Under the pieces are notes generated by a model. The model did no database searches. It was not told the origin of the DNA and worked only from the letters and a program-made list of their open reading frames with translations. From positions 1-64,000 of the forward strand of contig JACPWY010000051.1 in the NCBI GenBank assembly GCA_016196825.1: 64,000 nt of DNA, given 5' to 3'. This DNA is from Deltaproteobacteria bacterium (GTDB taxonomy: Bacteria > Bdellovibrionota > FAC87 > UBA2466). Shown one piece after another: positions 1 through 8,421 of this stretch. A program made the translations under genes and the position numbers. The stretch's first letter is position 1, and the number at the start of each line of letters is the position of its first letter.

Positions 1-91
1 GATAAAAGTCCGACTGTTTGAATTGAGGACAGCGTGAACTTACCCCGAGGAGCCGTGTGTGGGAAAACTACAAGCACGGTTCTGGTAGGGG
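1..91 (+). mobile_element. 3' end of a group II intron (domain V)
   Basis: Positions 50-82 fold as group II intron domain V. GAGCCGTG (50-57) pairs with CACGGTTC (75-82), there is a two-base bulge (AG, 73-74), the upper stem 58-62/68-72 follows, and a GAAA-type loop caps it. This is the catalytic hairpin and its sequence is very conserved. The rest of the intron, including any reverse transcriptase, lies outside the left edge. I cannot find a clear domain VI hairpin in 83-121, so the exact 3' splice site is not assigned and the element may be a remnant. Confidence 0.75.
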
Positions 92-121
92 TTTTATAAC
101 AACGAAAGGAAAATTGAAGTT

Positions 122-598
122 ATGAAATCTACTAAACAAAAGACAATACTTGTTCTCATGGCGGCGATGCCGCTTTTCGCGGCTACGAAGCCTGTTTCGA
201 AGTTGATCGACCTCCCCATCCTCAGCGTGGCGGAAAAGGCTGACATTCTGAAGGAGAGCCCGCACCGCCCGTTCACAACGGTGTTGGTTGGAATCCATGT
301 TCAAGCTGAGCCAATGAGCGTGTGTGCGGAGGTCGCCGGTCAGGTCACGAAGCTGGAAGGCAAGATGCCCGGTTCGATCGACCTTCTCCAGTCCGTGGAT
401 CCTGTGAACGACCTCTGCATCGCGATCGCGGTTCTTCCCGTTGACCTTGTGGTCACATACCCCGTCGAGGTTGTGACTGGTGGGATTATCGCGGCCCATG
501 GGGAGACCGTGAACCGGGTCCGGATCGGAAAGAAGACCTACGAAGTTGTCGTGAATTCCGACAATGGCGAGGCCTATGTTCGTCCGGCGGCCCGTTAA
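122..598 (+). CDS. Small secreted protein of unknown function
   Basis: 158 residues. The N-terminus is a clear Sec signal peptide: basic MKSTKQK, a hydrophobic stretch, then a cleavage-like AAT near residue 22. The mature part has only two cysteines (C68, C98) and no motif I recognise. Functions cannot be assigned. The ATG has only a weak purine stretch upstream, and the gene begins about 40 bp after the group II intron domain V, so the intron sits directly in its 5' flank. It ends at a strong bidirectional terminator. The antisense frame over the same stretch has no signal peptide or family features and was discarded. Confidence 0.6.
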   Translation: MKSTKQKTILVLMAAMPLFAATKPVSKLIDLPILSVAEKADILKESPHRPFTTVLVGIHVQAEPMSVCAEVAGQVTKLEGKMPGSIDLLQSVDPVNDLCIAIAVLPVDLVVTYPVEVVTGGIIAAHGETVNRVRIGKKTYEVVVNSDNGEAYVRPAAR

Positions 599-626
599 TT
601 TCGAGATTCGTTGATCGTTAAAAGAA

Positions 627-656
627 AAAAGGGGCGGTCGCAAGACCGCCCCTTTT
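627..656. terminator. Bidirectional rho-independent terminator
   Basis: GGGGCGGTC (631-639), loop GCAA, GACCGCCCC (644-652), flanked by AAAA on the left and TTTT on the right. It can therefore act in both directions. It separates the convergent genes ending at 598 (+) and 673 (-). Confidence 0.9.
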
Positions 657-672
657 GATTAGTTTCGATGAG

Positions 673-1209
673 TTATTCGCGATTGACGACGGTGTGGACG
701 CCCACGCATTCGATCTGAGTCCGATTCCCATCTTGATCGCTAAAGTGGTACTCGAGACCGGCGTGGAAATCGCAGGTTTTCGCTGTACCAGTGTTTACGC
801 CGTTGTCCCACGGCTTGGTCACGCAGTTCGCTCCTTCAGCAGCGATAATGAGTTCTGAAGGATCCGCCGAAGAGTAATCTTTCGTTGAGGTTTTGAGCAC
901 GAACTTGAGATGGCCCTTATACCGCTCGCTCTTCGCTTTGAACTTCGGAACGTTGGTGATCGTGCCTTTGTCGTCGCCTTCATAGAGCGAGATCAGGCTC
1001 AAGTCGGGATCGGCAAAGAGAAGACCCTGGACATTCGAGAGCTTGCCTTCGTTTTCCCTTGTCACCACGTACTCCGCGTTGAGGCGGAACGTGACGGCAT
1101 GGTACCGAGAAGCGTTGTAGTGGCAACTGAGTGAGTAGCGTTCAGGGGTCTCAGGCGCCGCGAGGGCTAAGGTTGAAAGCAGAACGTTGAATAGAACAAT
1201 GGTTTTCAA
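673..1209 (-). CDS. Secreted protein of unknown function
   Basis: 178 residues starting at TTG (1209), chosen because a CGGAGG ribosome-binding site lies six bases upstream and because this start gives a clean signal peptide (MKTIVLFNVLLSTLALAAPE). The mature protein has four cysteines (near residues 29, 128, 145 and 163), suggesting disulfides in the periplasm or outside the cell. Its beta-rich appearance is reminiscent of the small exported proteins common in predatory deltaproteobacteria, but I recognise no family. It stands alone and ends at the bidirectional terminator shared with the gene at 122-598. Confidence 0.65.
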   Translation of the reverse strand: MKTIVLFNVLLSTLALAAPETPERYSLSCHYNASRYHAVTFRLNAEYVVTRENEGKLSNVQGLLFADPDLSLISLYEGDDKGTITNVPKFKAKSERYKGHLKFVLKTSTKDYSSADPSELIIAAEGANCVTKPWDNGVNTGTAKTCDFHAGLEYHFSDQDGNRTQIECVGVHTVVNRE

Positions 1210-1770
1210 AGGAACCTCCGTAAAGGGTTTTCATCACGAATAACGCGATATGTCACTATGGTGATTGGGTTTTGGGAACGAAAGAATTGCGGGGATTGCG
1301 ATGGTGGAGGTGCCTGACTGAAGCCCCGGCTAGCCAACCGAATCCAATTTCAGCCTAGCATATTGACCCGGTTCCGGGTGCGGCTCTAGCGCCAAGATCG
1401 TAATTCCACCACGACCCGCGGCGCTAGCGTGGATGGCCAATTTGATGATTCGATTATTGAGAGGGCGCGTGTCGCGCCCTCTGCCCTGTTTTGGTTTTGG
1501 CGACTGAAGGTCGCCTAGAAATTTTTATTGGTGGACCAACCCGAAAGCTGGACGAACCTGGTTTATCTCCGTGACGTCATTTCCCTTTTTCTGCGTCTCT
1601 AACCACGTAGCCACCCGTGGAAAGGGCGTGAAAAGTACGTGGAATACCTTGGCCAGATCTTTCGCAAAACTCGAAAATCCTACGTGAATGTGAAACCTTG
1701 CTCAATTCTTCCCCGCCCCTTCTAGCGCAACTGCCTACCTTTTGAGGCATAAGTCTTATAGATCGGGTGC
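1210..1770. other. Intergenic stretch with two inverted repeats
   Basis: No convincing gene. There is a hairpin GAGGGCGCG-TGT-CGCGCCCTC at 1461-1481, followed by a T-rich but not uniform tail. A wider inverted repeat, CTAGCGCC (1386-1393) / GGCGCTAG (1420-1427), is also present. The first could be a terminator or part of a structured RNA. The left arm of the repeat that flanks the SnoaL-like gene is at 1543-1557. Confidence 0.4.
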
Positions 1771-2187
1771 CTAATGACCTTTATGCTCTGGATAGACTTC
1801 AATTCTGTCAATTTGGTCGCCAGAGAAACCAATTCTTTCGACCAACTGCGAATTACCATCGCCGCTATGCTTGTAATAAACAATGTAGTCGGAGCCGTCT
1901 GAAAATATCTTCAGATCTGTGGCCCATACCTTCCCGACCATCGGCCAGATCTCATCGAGCATCTTATCGCGATCAGTAAATGTGGCCCACGGACTCTTAT
2001 GTCGGAGATTTGGGGACAATATTTTCGCTAGAGTGTTTCGGTCTCTGTCCTTAAAACATCTATAGTACTCTTCGATTGTCTTCACATTATCGATCAAGTG
2101 GCTCCTTTTACTGATCTTTGGACTTGAGTTCGACTTACCCACCATCAACCGAGGAGAACCGGAGAACCACCAGTTCGTCCAGCTTTC
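1543..2187. repeat. 15-bp inverted repeat pair flanking the SnoaL-like gene
   Basis: GAAAGCTGGACGAAC at 1543-1557 recurs perfectly, inverted, at 2173-2187. Partial similarity extends further outward and inward (a GGTTnnTCTCC-like end). The right copy lies five bases from the 3' end of tRNA-Ala. The enclosed segment contains only the SnoaL-like gene and no integrase. Confidence 0.6.
1771..2097 (-). CDS. SnoaL-like / NTF2-fold protein
   Basis: 108 residues if started at TTG 2097, which has AAGGAG just upstream and gives the usual N-terminus of this family (IDNVKTIEEYYRCFKDRD). A longer frame runs back through the tRNA gene and is not credible. Family features are the initial amphipathic helix with YY and F, the DRDRNTLAKIL segment, SPWATFTDRDKML, and a final beta strand (DQIDRIEVYPE). 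NTF2-fold proteins of this size bind small ligands or act as isomerases or hydratases; the ligand here is unknown. It is a single gene between two copies of an inverted repeat beside tRNA-Ala, which hints at acquisition. Confidence 0.7.
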   Translation of the reverse strand: MIDNVKTIEEYYRCFKDRDRNTLAKILSPNLRHKSPWATFTDRDKMLDEIWPMVGKVWATDLKIFSDGSDYIVYYKHSGDGNSQLVERIGFSGDQIDRIEVYPEHKGH

Positions 2188-2191
2188 AAAA

Positions 2192-2267
2192 TGGTGGACC
2201 GGATGGGGGTTGAACCCACGACCCCAGCATTGCGAACGCTGTGCTCTCCCAACTGAGCTACCGGCCC
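2192..2267 (-). tRNA. tRNA-Ala (anticodon CGC)
   Basis: 76 nt cloverleaf with CCA encoded (2194-2192). The acceptor stem GGGCCGG/CCGGTCC contains the G3-U70 pair that marks alanine tRNAs. D arm GCTC..GAGC, anticodon stem CAGCG/TGCTG with loop TTCGCAA (anticodon CGC, reading GCG), and T arm GTGGG/CCCAT with loop TTCAACC. Confidence 0.97.
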
Positions 2268-2341
2268 ATAGTTTTGGGATCGCCAAGGTACCACTAAAGC
2301 CGTCCGTGGGGCAACCCAGCGCAACTCACTGCAACTGCTCG

Positions 2342-2476
2342 GATATCTGAAATCGGGTGAAATCGGGTACCCGTGAAATCGGGTACCAAGTTACTTTTCG
2401 GCCGAAAAGTAACTTGGTACCCGATTTCGCGGTACCCGATTTCGCGATTTCAACTTGGTACCCGATTTCAGATATC
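2342..2476. repeat. Large nested palindrome built from a 13-bp unit
   Basis: The centre, between 2401 and 2402, is a perfect palindrome with arms 2375-2401 / 2402-2428. Outer arms GATATCTGAAATCGGGT (2342-2358) and ACCCGATTTCAGATATC (2460-2476) are also perfect. The unit GAAATCGGGTACC occurs twice on the left (2359 and 2375) plus a shortened copy at 2349, and its complement occurs three times on the right (2416, 2431, 2457). The element sits between tRNA-Ala and the gshA start, so it could be a cruciform, a transcription stop, or a small palindromic repeat element. Confidence 0.9.
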
Positions 2477-2493
2477 TGAATTATATTGCGCCG

Positions 2494-3840
2494 ATGCCGT
2501 TCACCCGCAACCGCCAGGAACTCTCCCCCGCCTCAACCGCGGCGTTTTTTCGCAAGACTTGTCGCGAGCCCAGCCAGCGCCGGGTGGGCATTGAGATTGA
2601 GCGCATCGGACTGTGGTCCGATGGGGCGTCTCTCCATTACAACAATGGCGAGGCCCGATTTGGGGCTGCCGATCTTTTAAAGGAGCTGAGTGTTCGGTAT
2701 GGCTGGCCTCTTGTAGATGGAGGCCTCGGCCGTCCTGTGGGGCTAGCCAGCTGTTGCGGCAAAGTGTCTCTTGAGCCCGGGAGCCAGCTTGAGCTCTCGA
2801 CGGAAACCGCCAGTAGCCTGCTTTCTCTCGTGACCAGCACCCGGTGTTTTGAAAAGGATGTCAATGAAGTGACCGCTGCACACGGGTTGCGCTGGGTGGG
2901 GATTGGCGTGAATCCACTAGCCGAGCTCTCCCAGATGGATGTGATTGCACTACCCCGCTACCACATCATGACCAAGTATTTCGATGATCGGAAAACTCTG
3001 GGCACCCAGATGATGCGGCTCACGAGTTCCGTACAGGTGAATCTCGACTATACTTCGGAGGCCGAGGCGATTGAGATGTTGCGCGTGTCGCTGGCGCTTA
3101 CTCCGATGGGGTATGCGCTGTTTGGGAACTCCCCCTGGCACGCCGGCGAGCGTACCGAATTTCTATCGTGGCGAGGGCACATCTGGCGCCACACCGATCA
3201 TCTTCGATCCGGCTTGATCGAGAGTGTGTTTCACCCTGAGTACTCGTTCGATTCCTATGCAGAGCACGTCTGGAAGTTGCCGCTCATGTTTGCCCAGTCC
3301 GAAAAGAATGGATTCGCCACCATGGACGGGATGTCGCTCGCTGACATTAAGGCGGGAAAGATCGCCGGTGTGACCGCCACCAAAGAAAATGAAATGCACG
3401 CTATTCGCCAGGTCTTCACCGAGACACGATTAAAGCCGGGCTATATCGAGATCCGCTCGATCGATGGTCAACGCTCGCCCATGCGCTATGCGGCTGCTGC
3501 CTTTTGGTTGGGGATCCTTTATTCGGCACCGGCCCGTCGGTTGGTGGTGGATCGGCTGGGCTCGCTTCCAGCCGGTTCGCGCGATTTGCTGTGGTTGGAG
3601 TCGCTCACCACAGCTCTTGCTGCGCGAGTGGGGACCTCTTCTCTTCGGGAAATTGCTGGCGAACTCCTCGAGGCGGCGCGAGTGTCGTTGATCTCTCGTC
3701 GACTGGGGGAAGAGATTCTGCTGGAGCCCCTCGAGGAGGTGGTCTCGACCGGTCTCAACCCCGCCCAGCAGTTGATTCAGCGGTTCGGCGATCATTGGAA
3801 AGAAGACTACCTTGCCGTGATGGATTATCTCGCTCAGTGA
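2494..3840 (+). CDS. gshA: Glutamate-cysteine ligase, GCS2/plant-type
   Basis: 448 residues. It catalyses ATP-dependent joining of L-glutamate and L-cysteine, the first step of glutathione synthesis, in the cytosol. Family signs are VGIEIERIG near the N-terminus (the acidic metal/ATP-binding strand), LEPGSQLELST around residue 110, and MRLTSSVQVNLDY around residue 180, the pattern of the plant and alphaproteobacterial type rather than the E. coli type. Length is typical. I start at ATG 2494; an in-frame TTG at 2455 lies inside the large palindrome and would add 13 unlikely residues. No gshB is in the window. Its stop overlaps the convergent secreted-protein gene by 7 bp. Confidence 0.88.
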   Translation: MPFTRNRQELSPASTAAFFRKTCREPSQRRVGIEIERIGLWSDGASLHYNNGEARFGAADLLKELSVRYGWPLVDGGLGRPVGLASCCGKVSLEPGSQLELSTETASSLLSLVTSTRCFEKDVNEVTAAHGLRWVGIGVNPLAELSQMDVIALPRYHIMTKYFDDRKTLGTQMMRLTSSVQVNLDYTSEAEAIEMLRVSLALTPMGYALFGNSPWHAGERTEFLSWRGHIWRHTDHLRSGLIESVFHPEYSFDSYAEHVWKLPLMFAQSEKNGFATMDGMSLADIKAGKIAGVTATKENEMHAIRQVFTETRLKPGYIEIRSIDGQRSPMRYAAAAFWLGILYSAPARRLVVDRLGSLPAGSRDLLWLESLTTALAARVGTSSLREIAGELLEAARVSLISRRLGEEILLEPLEEVVSTGLNPAQQLIQRFGDHWKEDYLAVMDYLAQ

Positions 3841-4331
3841 TTCGTGGCGGGCAGGCGTAGAGCCGGAATCTCAGGCGCCTCCGATTTTCTCATCGGCTTT
3901 GTCCTTGGTGCCTGCATCTGGTAGACGAACGCCTTCGTCTTTGGCGGATCCGATTTGACCCACACGAGATAGATCTCCTTGTCTCGGGTGGGAACCCAAT
4001 TTCCATTCTCGGCGAGTTTGAAATGCTGAAGACCCAGCGGCGCACCGATCACCTTTCCAAATGTCACGGTGTCGGGCCGTAGGAATTCTATTGGCTCGGG
4101 GACTCGGCCAACGAGATCCGCTTTAAAGTAGGCCCAGCTGTGGAGATCGGTGTCGTAGCGAACATAGACTCTGTGGGGCACATAATTTTTCTTGGCCGCG
4201 ATGTAGTGGTGGAGGTGGTTGCTGTGATCGTAGAGAAAACTCTCAGTCTTATCGAGAGTGGCGAGCAGCTTTTCATCGTGAACCTGCCCGAATGCCGCCG
4301 ATCCGATCAATATGAGCCAAAAAGCGCGCAC
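3834..4331 (-). CDS. Secreted protein of unknown function
   Basis: 165 residues with a short signal peptide (MRAFWLILIGSAAFG). The mature part is rich in aromatic residues (YDHSNHLHHYIAAKK, YVRYDTDLHSWAYF) and contains a YLVWVKSDPPKTKAF segment. No family recognised; no catalytic motif seen. It is the last gene of the leftward carD-ispD-ispF-cysS run, 52 bp after the DPGPK-repeat protein, so it is probably co-transcribed. Its end overlaps the gshA end by 7 bp in convergent orientation. Confidence 0.65.
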   Translation of the reverse strand: MRAFWLILIGSAAFGQVHDEKLLATLDKTESFLYDHSNHLHHYIAAKKNYVPHRVYVRYDTDLHSWAYFKADLVGRVPEPIEFLRPDTVTFGKVIGAPLGLQHFKLAENGNWVPTRDKEIYLVWVKSDPPKTKAFVYQMQAPRTKPMRKSEAPEIPALRLPATNH

Positions 4332-4383
4332 GACTCTCCATCGTCTCGGCCCCAGGCAACCTGCCTGGGGATCCTCACTGCCC

Positions 4384-4956
4384 TCAACACCCGCCCCCGC
4401 CGGCGTTGGCCGGCATCTGTTTCTTGGGATTAAACTGATTGGGATCGGGTACCGTCATCTGCACCATCTGTTTGGCCGGCGGGCCACCCTTGATCTCAGG
4501 CGTCTTCACCTCAAAGTCGGTCACCTTTGGGCCTCCCACTCCCATGCTCTCGGCGCTGGGCAGGGAAGGTTGGTTTTTCTGATCACTGATCATGTTGTTG
4601 ATGATGGCGTCGGTCTCGGCGCTGTTGCCGGTAGTGTGGCCGCCCTCACTCAATTGGGGGGCGCCGGTGTCGACGGTCTTGGGTGCAGCGCCGTTGATCG
4701 TGGAGTCGGTGGATTCCTCCTGAGCGGTCGAAGGTTCTTGAGGGCTGGGGCGCTCGATGACAATGGGATCGACCTTCTTGCCGGGATCGATCTTGGGGCC
4801 CGGATCAACCTTTGGCCCCGGATCGATTTTGGGTCCGGGATCAATCTTTGGGCCCGGGTCAACCTTGGGCCCGGGATCAAATATCTCAATCTGATCGGCG
4901 AAGCTAATTGCCGCTGAGAGACAAAGACACGCTGTGATGAAACTAGCCCGCATCAT
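4384..4956 (-). CDS. Secreted proline-rich hexapeptide-repeat protein
   Basis: 190 residues. A signal peptide (MMRASFITACLCLSAAISFA) is followed by six tandem copies of DPGPK(V/I) at residues 27-62, then a polar Ser/Thr/Glu-rich linker, and a C-terminus that ends in Asn-Ala-Gly-Gly-Gly-Gly-Cys. The repeat probably forms an extended spacer, as in envelope-spanning proteins. The lone terminal cysteine after four glycines is unusual and could allow a covalent link. It begins 21 bp after the cysS stop in the same orientation. Function unknown. Confidence 0.6.
   Translation of the reverse strand: MMRASFITACLCLSAAISFADQIEIFDPGPKVDPGPKIDPGPKIDPGPKVDPGPKIDPGKKVDPIVIERPSPQEPSTAQEESTDSTINGAAPKTVDTGAPQLSEGGHTTGNSAETDAIINNMISDQKNQPSLPSAESMGVGGPKVTDFEVKTPEIKGGPPAKQMVQMTVPDPNQFNPKKQMPANAGGGGC
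4771..4878 (-). repeat. Six 18-bp tandem repeats in a coding region
   Basis: Codes for DPGPK(V/I) x6 (the last copy is DPGKKV). The DNA copies differ mainly at third positions, so the peptide rather than the DNA is being kept. Confidence 0.85.
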
Positions 4957-4977
4957 TAATAGTATATCGGAAGGATC

Positions 4978-6453
4978 CTAGGAGAAAATGACATCCCATT
5001 CCGAGCCTTGGCTTGTGTCGCGAATTTCAACCCCCCTAGCCATTAGGTCCTTGCGGATGGCATCGCTAGCGGCATAGTCCTTGTTGGCTCGGGCCTCGTT
5101 CCGTTTGTCGAGAAGCGCTTCGATTTCAACTGGCTTCAGTCCCCGTTCCGCGGCGATACGCCCTTTGAGGTCTGAGAGAAACGTAGAGGGATTCTGCGAG
5201 AAAAGCCCCAGAACGTCGCCGAGTTTCTGAAAGTGGGAGAGAAATCCCTTGGCGAGTGCCTGGGAGTCATTCGAGGGCTTGAACTTCTTCTGATCGAACA
5301 CACCGTTGGCGAAGCGCACGTACTCAAAGACGATTCCCACCACCTTGGCGGAGTTGAAATCATCCTCCATTGCTTTAACCCAGGCCGTCTCAAAACCGGA
5401 AGCGAACTCCTTAAGCGCGGTGAGTTCCGGCGATTGAGCAGCCGCGCCGCCGGTTTCGGCAGCGGCATGAATACGGCGTGAAGCTGAGTAGAAGCGGTGG
5501 AGCGCCTGCTGGCATTCCTGAATGTGCTTCGTCGAAAAATCGATGGGCGAACGGTAGTGGCCAGAGAGAATGAGAAAGCGCAACACCTCTGGCGAATACC
5601 GATCCATGAAGTCCTTGTTGAGAAAAATATTTCCCAGAGACTTCGACATCTTCTCGTCGCCCATGTTGATCATGTTGTTGTGAAGCCAGTAATGGGCGAA
5701 GGGCTTCTTGGTCGCGCCCTCCGACTGGGCGATTTCATTTTCGTGATGCGGGTGAATCAGATCCAATCCGCCGCCATGGATATCGAATGTTTCGCCGAGA
5801 TGGCGAATGGCCATGGCCGAACATTCGATGTGCCATCCGGGCCGACCTTTGCCCCAGGGGCTATCCCACGCCGGTTCGTCGGGGGCCTTTTGAGGTTTCC
5901 AGAGCGAGAAGTCGAGCGGATCGGCCTTCTTTTCATTGGGATCGATGCGGACCCCTACCCGCAGGTCGTCGAGGCGCTTCTTGGAGAGTTTGCCGTAGTC
6001 TGAAAATTTTCGGACAGAATAGAAGACCTCGCCATCGGTCGTGACGTAAGCCGCCCCGTTCTGGATGAGTAGCTCGATCAATTGGATGATCTCGGGAATA
6101 CTCTCTGTGACCTTCGGGGAAATGGTCGGAGGGCGCACCCCCATTCGAGTGCGATCTTGAATGAAGGCGGCCGTGAATTTTTCAGAGATCGCCTGGCTAC
6201 TCGTTTTTTCTTCACGGGCTCGATTGATAATCTTGTCATCGACATCGGTAAAATTGGAAACAAGCTTCACTTGGAATCCGCTCATTTCGAGAAAACGACG
6301 GGCGACATCAAAAAAAATTGCGGGGCGCGCATTGCCCACGTGGGTGTAGCCGTAGACCGTCGGACCGCAGACGTACAAACTGATCTGGCCAGGCACCATC
6401 GGGGTGAGAGGCTCCTTCTTCCCGGTCAGCGTATTGGTAATCTGAATAGGCAC
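4978..6453 (-). CDS. cysS: Cysteinyl-tRNA synthetase
   Basis: 491 residues, usual length. It charges tRNA-Cys in the cytosol. The class I HIGH motif appears as THVGNAR near residue 37, preceded by YVCGPTVYG with the first zinc cysteine. GWHIECSAM (around 207) holds another zinc ligand, and EKMSKSLGN (around 268) is the KMSKS loop. It lies 44 bp after ispF in the leftward operon, the same neighbourhood (ispD-ispF-cysS) seen in many bacteria. Confidence 0.97.
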   Translation of the reverse strand: MPIQITNTLTGKKEPLTPMVPGQISLYVCGPTVYGYTHVGNARPAIFFDVARRFLEMSGFQVKLVSNFTDVDDKIINRAREEKTSSQAISEKFTAAFIQDRTRMGVRPPTISPKVTESIPEIIQLIELLIQNGAAYVTTDGEVFYSVRKFSDYGKLSKKRLDDLRVGVRIDPNEKKADPLDFSLWKPQKAPDEPAWDSPWGKGRPGWHIECSAMAIRHLGETFDIHGGGLDLIHPHHENEIAQSEGATKKPFAHYWLHNNMINMGDEKMSKSLGNIFLNKDFMDRYSPEVLRFLILSGHYRSPIDFSTKHIQECQQALHRFYSASRRIHAAAETGGAAAQSPELTALKEFASGFETAWVKAMEDDFNSAKVVGIVFEYVRFANGVFDQKKFKPSNDSQALAKGFLSHFQKLGDVLGLFSQNPSTFLSDLKGRIAAERGLKPVEIEALLDKRNEARANKDYAASDAIRKDLMARGVEIRDTSQGSEWDVIFS

Positions 6454-6497
6454 AGAAAGGGAGTTTACCCGAGTAGGAACCTTTTTGGGATAGGCTG

Positions 6498-6983
6498 TTA
6501 ACGCAGGGGAATCATCACGACCGCGGCGTCAGCCTCGATGGCCTTTCGCTCACCAACTGGGCCCAGCCCCTCCGCGGTCTTGGCCTTGAGGCTCACGCAC
6601 TGGAGCTCAACTCCGGCGAGTTGGGCGATGCTGGTGCGAATCGCATCGGAATGAGAAGCGAGCTTTGGCTCCTCGAGATGGACCGTGCAGTCGATGTTGC
6701 CCACGGCCCAGCCCAGCCTTTTGGCCTCGGCGAGGGCGAAGCTCAAAAAATCGCCGCTGCTCCTGCCGGCGTTGCCAGGATCGGAGTCGGGAAACCATTG
6801 GCCGATGTCCCCAAGCGCCAACGCGCCGAGAACGGCGTCCGTAAGAGCGTGGAGAACTACGTCACCATCGGAGTGTGATTCGATCTGGTAAAAACAGGGG
6901 ATCTTTACCCCGCCCAGTGCGATCGCCTCTTTGCGAATCGTGGGAATTAAACGGTGGGTGTCGAAACCAATTCCGATTCGCAT
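6498..6983 (-). CDS. ispF: 2-C-methyl-D-erythritol 2,4-cyclodiphosphate synthase
   Basis: 161 residues, typical length. It forms the cyclic diphosphate of the MEP isoprenoid pathway, releasing CMP. Metal ligands are visible in DTHR (Asp8, His10) and SHSDGDV (His42-type); the C-terminal KAKTAEGLGPVGE motif is conserved. It overlaps the ispD tail by 37 bp, so translation is probably coupled. Confidence 0.97.
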   Translation of the reverse strand: MRIGIGFDTHRLIPTIRKEAIALGGVKIPCFYQIESHSDGDVVLHALTDAVLGALALGDIGQWFPDSDPGNAGRSSGDFLSFALAEAKRLGWAVGNIDCTVHLEEPKLASHSDAIRTSIAQLAGVELQCVSLKAKTAEGLGPVGERKAIEADAAVVMIPLR

Positions 6984-7702
6984 GGTTGCTCCTTTTGCTC
7001 GAGAAAGCGAGCCAGGGTCGCCATCTCAAAATCGTGAGTCAGTTTGATGTTGCGCACATCTCCCTCAAAGACTCCTACGGGGATTCCAAAGTATTCACAT
7101 ATCGAGGCATCATCGGTGAAGGGCGCGGCCTCGGCCGCTGCCTTTTCGAGAAGCTCGCGGATGATGAGGTACTCAAAAATCTGAGGGGTCTGGACTCGAA
7201 ACACTCGGCTGCGATCGACGGTTTCGATCACGCGTTGATCTTCAATGCGTTTGAGAGTGTCCACCACCGGGACCGCTGGGACCCACGCTCCGTAAGATCG
7301 ATCATCGATGTGCTGCTTGATTCGGCGCAGAAAAGCCTGCGACAGATAAGGGCGGCACGCGTCGTGGATTAAGACTCTGGTGGGAGGTGAGATGTCGGTC
7401 ATGGCCTGAAGCGCGAGCCGCGATGAGTCCTGTCGCAATTCGCCGCCAGCAATGATGCGAACCTGTGTTGCTCCGGCCTCAACCTGCGCGTCCTTGATCT
7501 GGGCCTCGGCCAATCCGATGTAGGGCTTGGGAACGGCAATTACGATCTGGCGGAAACAACCGAGAGAGAGCAGAGCACGCAACGAGTGCACGAATACCGT
7601 GCTTTGACCCAGGGGCTGAAACTGTTTCGGGAGAGATGCTGATGAGTTCGATTCGCTGAAGCGCCTGCCGATCCCGCCGCCTAACAAAGCAGCATCGATC
7701 AT
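6947..7702 (-). CDS. ispD: 2-C-methyl-D-erythritol 4-phosphate cytidylyltransferase
   Basis: 251 residues. It transfers CMP from CTP to MEP. The N-terminal nucleotide loop reads LLGGGIGRRF instead of the usual AAGxGxRM, but the following PKQF, the GGELRQDSS segment, IHDACRP and the late NIKLTHDFE are all in place. The C-terminus extends about 20 residues beyond the usual end, and this tail overlaps ispF. Just 12 bp separate it from carD upstream. Confidence 0.93.
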   Translation of the reverse strand: MIDAALLGGGIGRRFSESNSSASLPKQFQPLGQSTVFVHSLRALLSLGCFRQIVIAVPKPYIGLAEAQIKDAQVEAGATQVRIIAGGELRQDSSRLALQAMTDISPPTRVLIHDACRPYLSQAFLRRIKQHIDDRSYGAWVPAVPVVDTLKRIEDQRVIETVDRSRVFRVQTPQIFEYLIIRELLEKAAAEAAPFTDDASICEYFGIPVGVFEGDVRNIKLTHDFEMATLARFLEQKEQPCESELVSTPTV

Positions 7703-7714
7703 AGGATTGCCAAC

Positions 7715-8212
7715 TTAAGTGCCAAAAATGGCCTCAAGCTCCCTTTCCACATCGGCCTCTTTCAGGTTCTGAGCCAGGGACAGCTCCTTCACGAGAAGGG
7801 TTTTGGCCTGATCGAGGAGTTTGCGCTCACCGAACGAAAGATCCTTGTCGTGCTTCAGAAGAAACAGCGCGCGCATCACTTCGGCGATTTCGTGCACCTG
7901 CCCCGTGTGGATCTTCTCCATATACTCACGGTAGCGGCGGTTCCACGTCTGGTGATCGAGGTCGGACCCTTCGCGGTTGCGAAGGATTTTGTAAACCTCA
8001 TCCACCTCTTTTTGTTTAATGATCGGCCGCAGACGCTGGCCGGACGTTTCGATGGGCACAAACACCTTTTTAGGGGCCCCATTGTCCTGGATCTCAAGGA
8101 TATAGAAAGACTGCTTCTTTCCAGGCGCGAATTCGCGCTCCTCGATACCGCGGACAATCCCTACGCCGTGTGAAAGATGAACGGCGTTATCACCCACTTT
8201 GAATCGGTACAT
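7715..8212 (-). CDS. carD: CarD/CdnL-family RNA polymerase-binding regulator
   Basis: 165 residues. CarD/CdnL proteins bind the RNA polymerase beta subunit and stabilise open complexes at housekeeping promoters. The N-terminal Tudor-like domain is clear (FKVGDNAVHLSHGVG and later VFVPIETSGQRLRPI); the rest is the helical DNA-binding domain. I start at ATG 8212, with a weak GAAG upstream; an in-frame extension to 8314 lacks conservation. It is the first gene of the leftward operon with ispD, ispF and cysS and is divergent from maf. The same beta-binding fold recurs in Mfd at 10846-14319. Confidence 0.93.
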   Translation of the reverse strand: MYRFKVGDNAVHLSHGVGIVRGIEEREFAPGKKQSFYILEIQDNGAPKKVFVPIETSGQRLRPIIKQKEVDEVYKILRNREGSDLDHQTWNRRYREYMEKIHTGQVHEIAEVMRALFLLKHDKDLSFGERKLLDQAKTLLVKELSLAQNLKEADVERELEAIFGT

Positions 8213-8421
8213 AACTTCTTTATCCCTCGTTCTCGAGTCTGAATCGGTGAGTGTGTATAGCACACTGACACCCCGATTGCACGGCCTAAAGCCCGTCACG
8301 CCGCGGTGATTCATAAAAATTACTAATGATTTCAGTTGCTTATATTTGTTGGTATTTTTTGGATTCGGTTAAGGCCGACCTGACCATATTCCGCCGATTT
8401 TCAGTCTTCAAGGGAAAAGTG

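Noticed and set aside
68..643. Antisense frame of 191 codons opposite the first secreted protein
   Set aside because: It would run through the terminator hairpin and intron domain V; the sense frame has a signal peptide.
2342..2476. CRISPR or tRNA-like array from the repeated 13-mer
   Set aside because: Units are mirrored around a centre, too short, and spacers are absent or identical.
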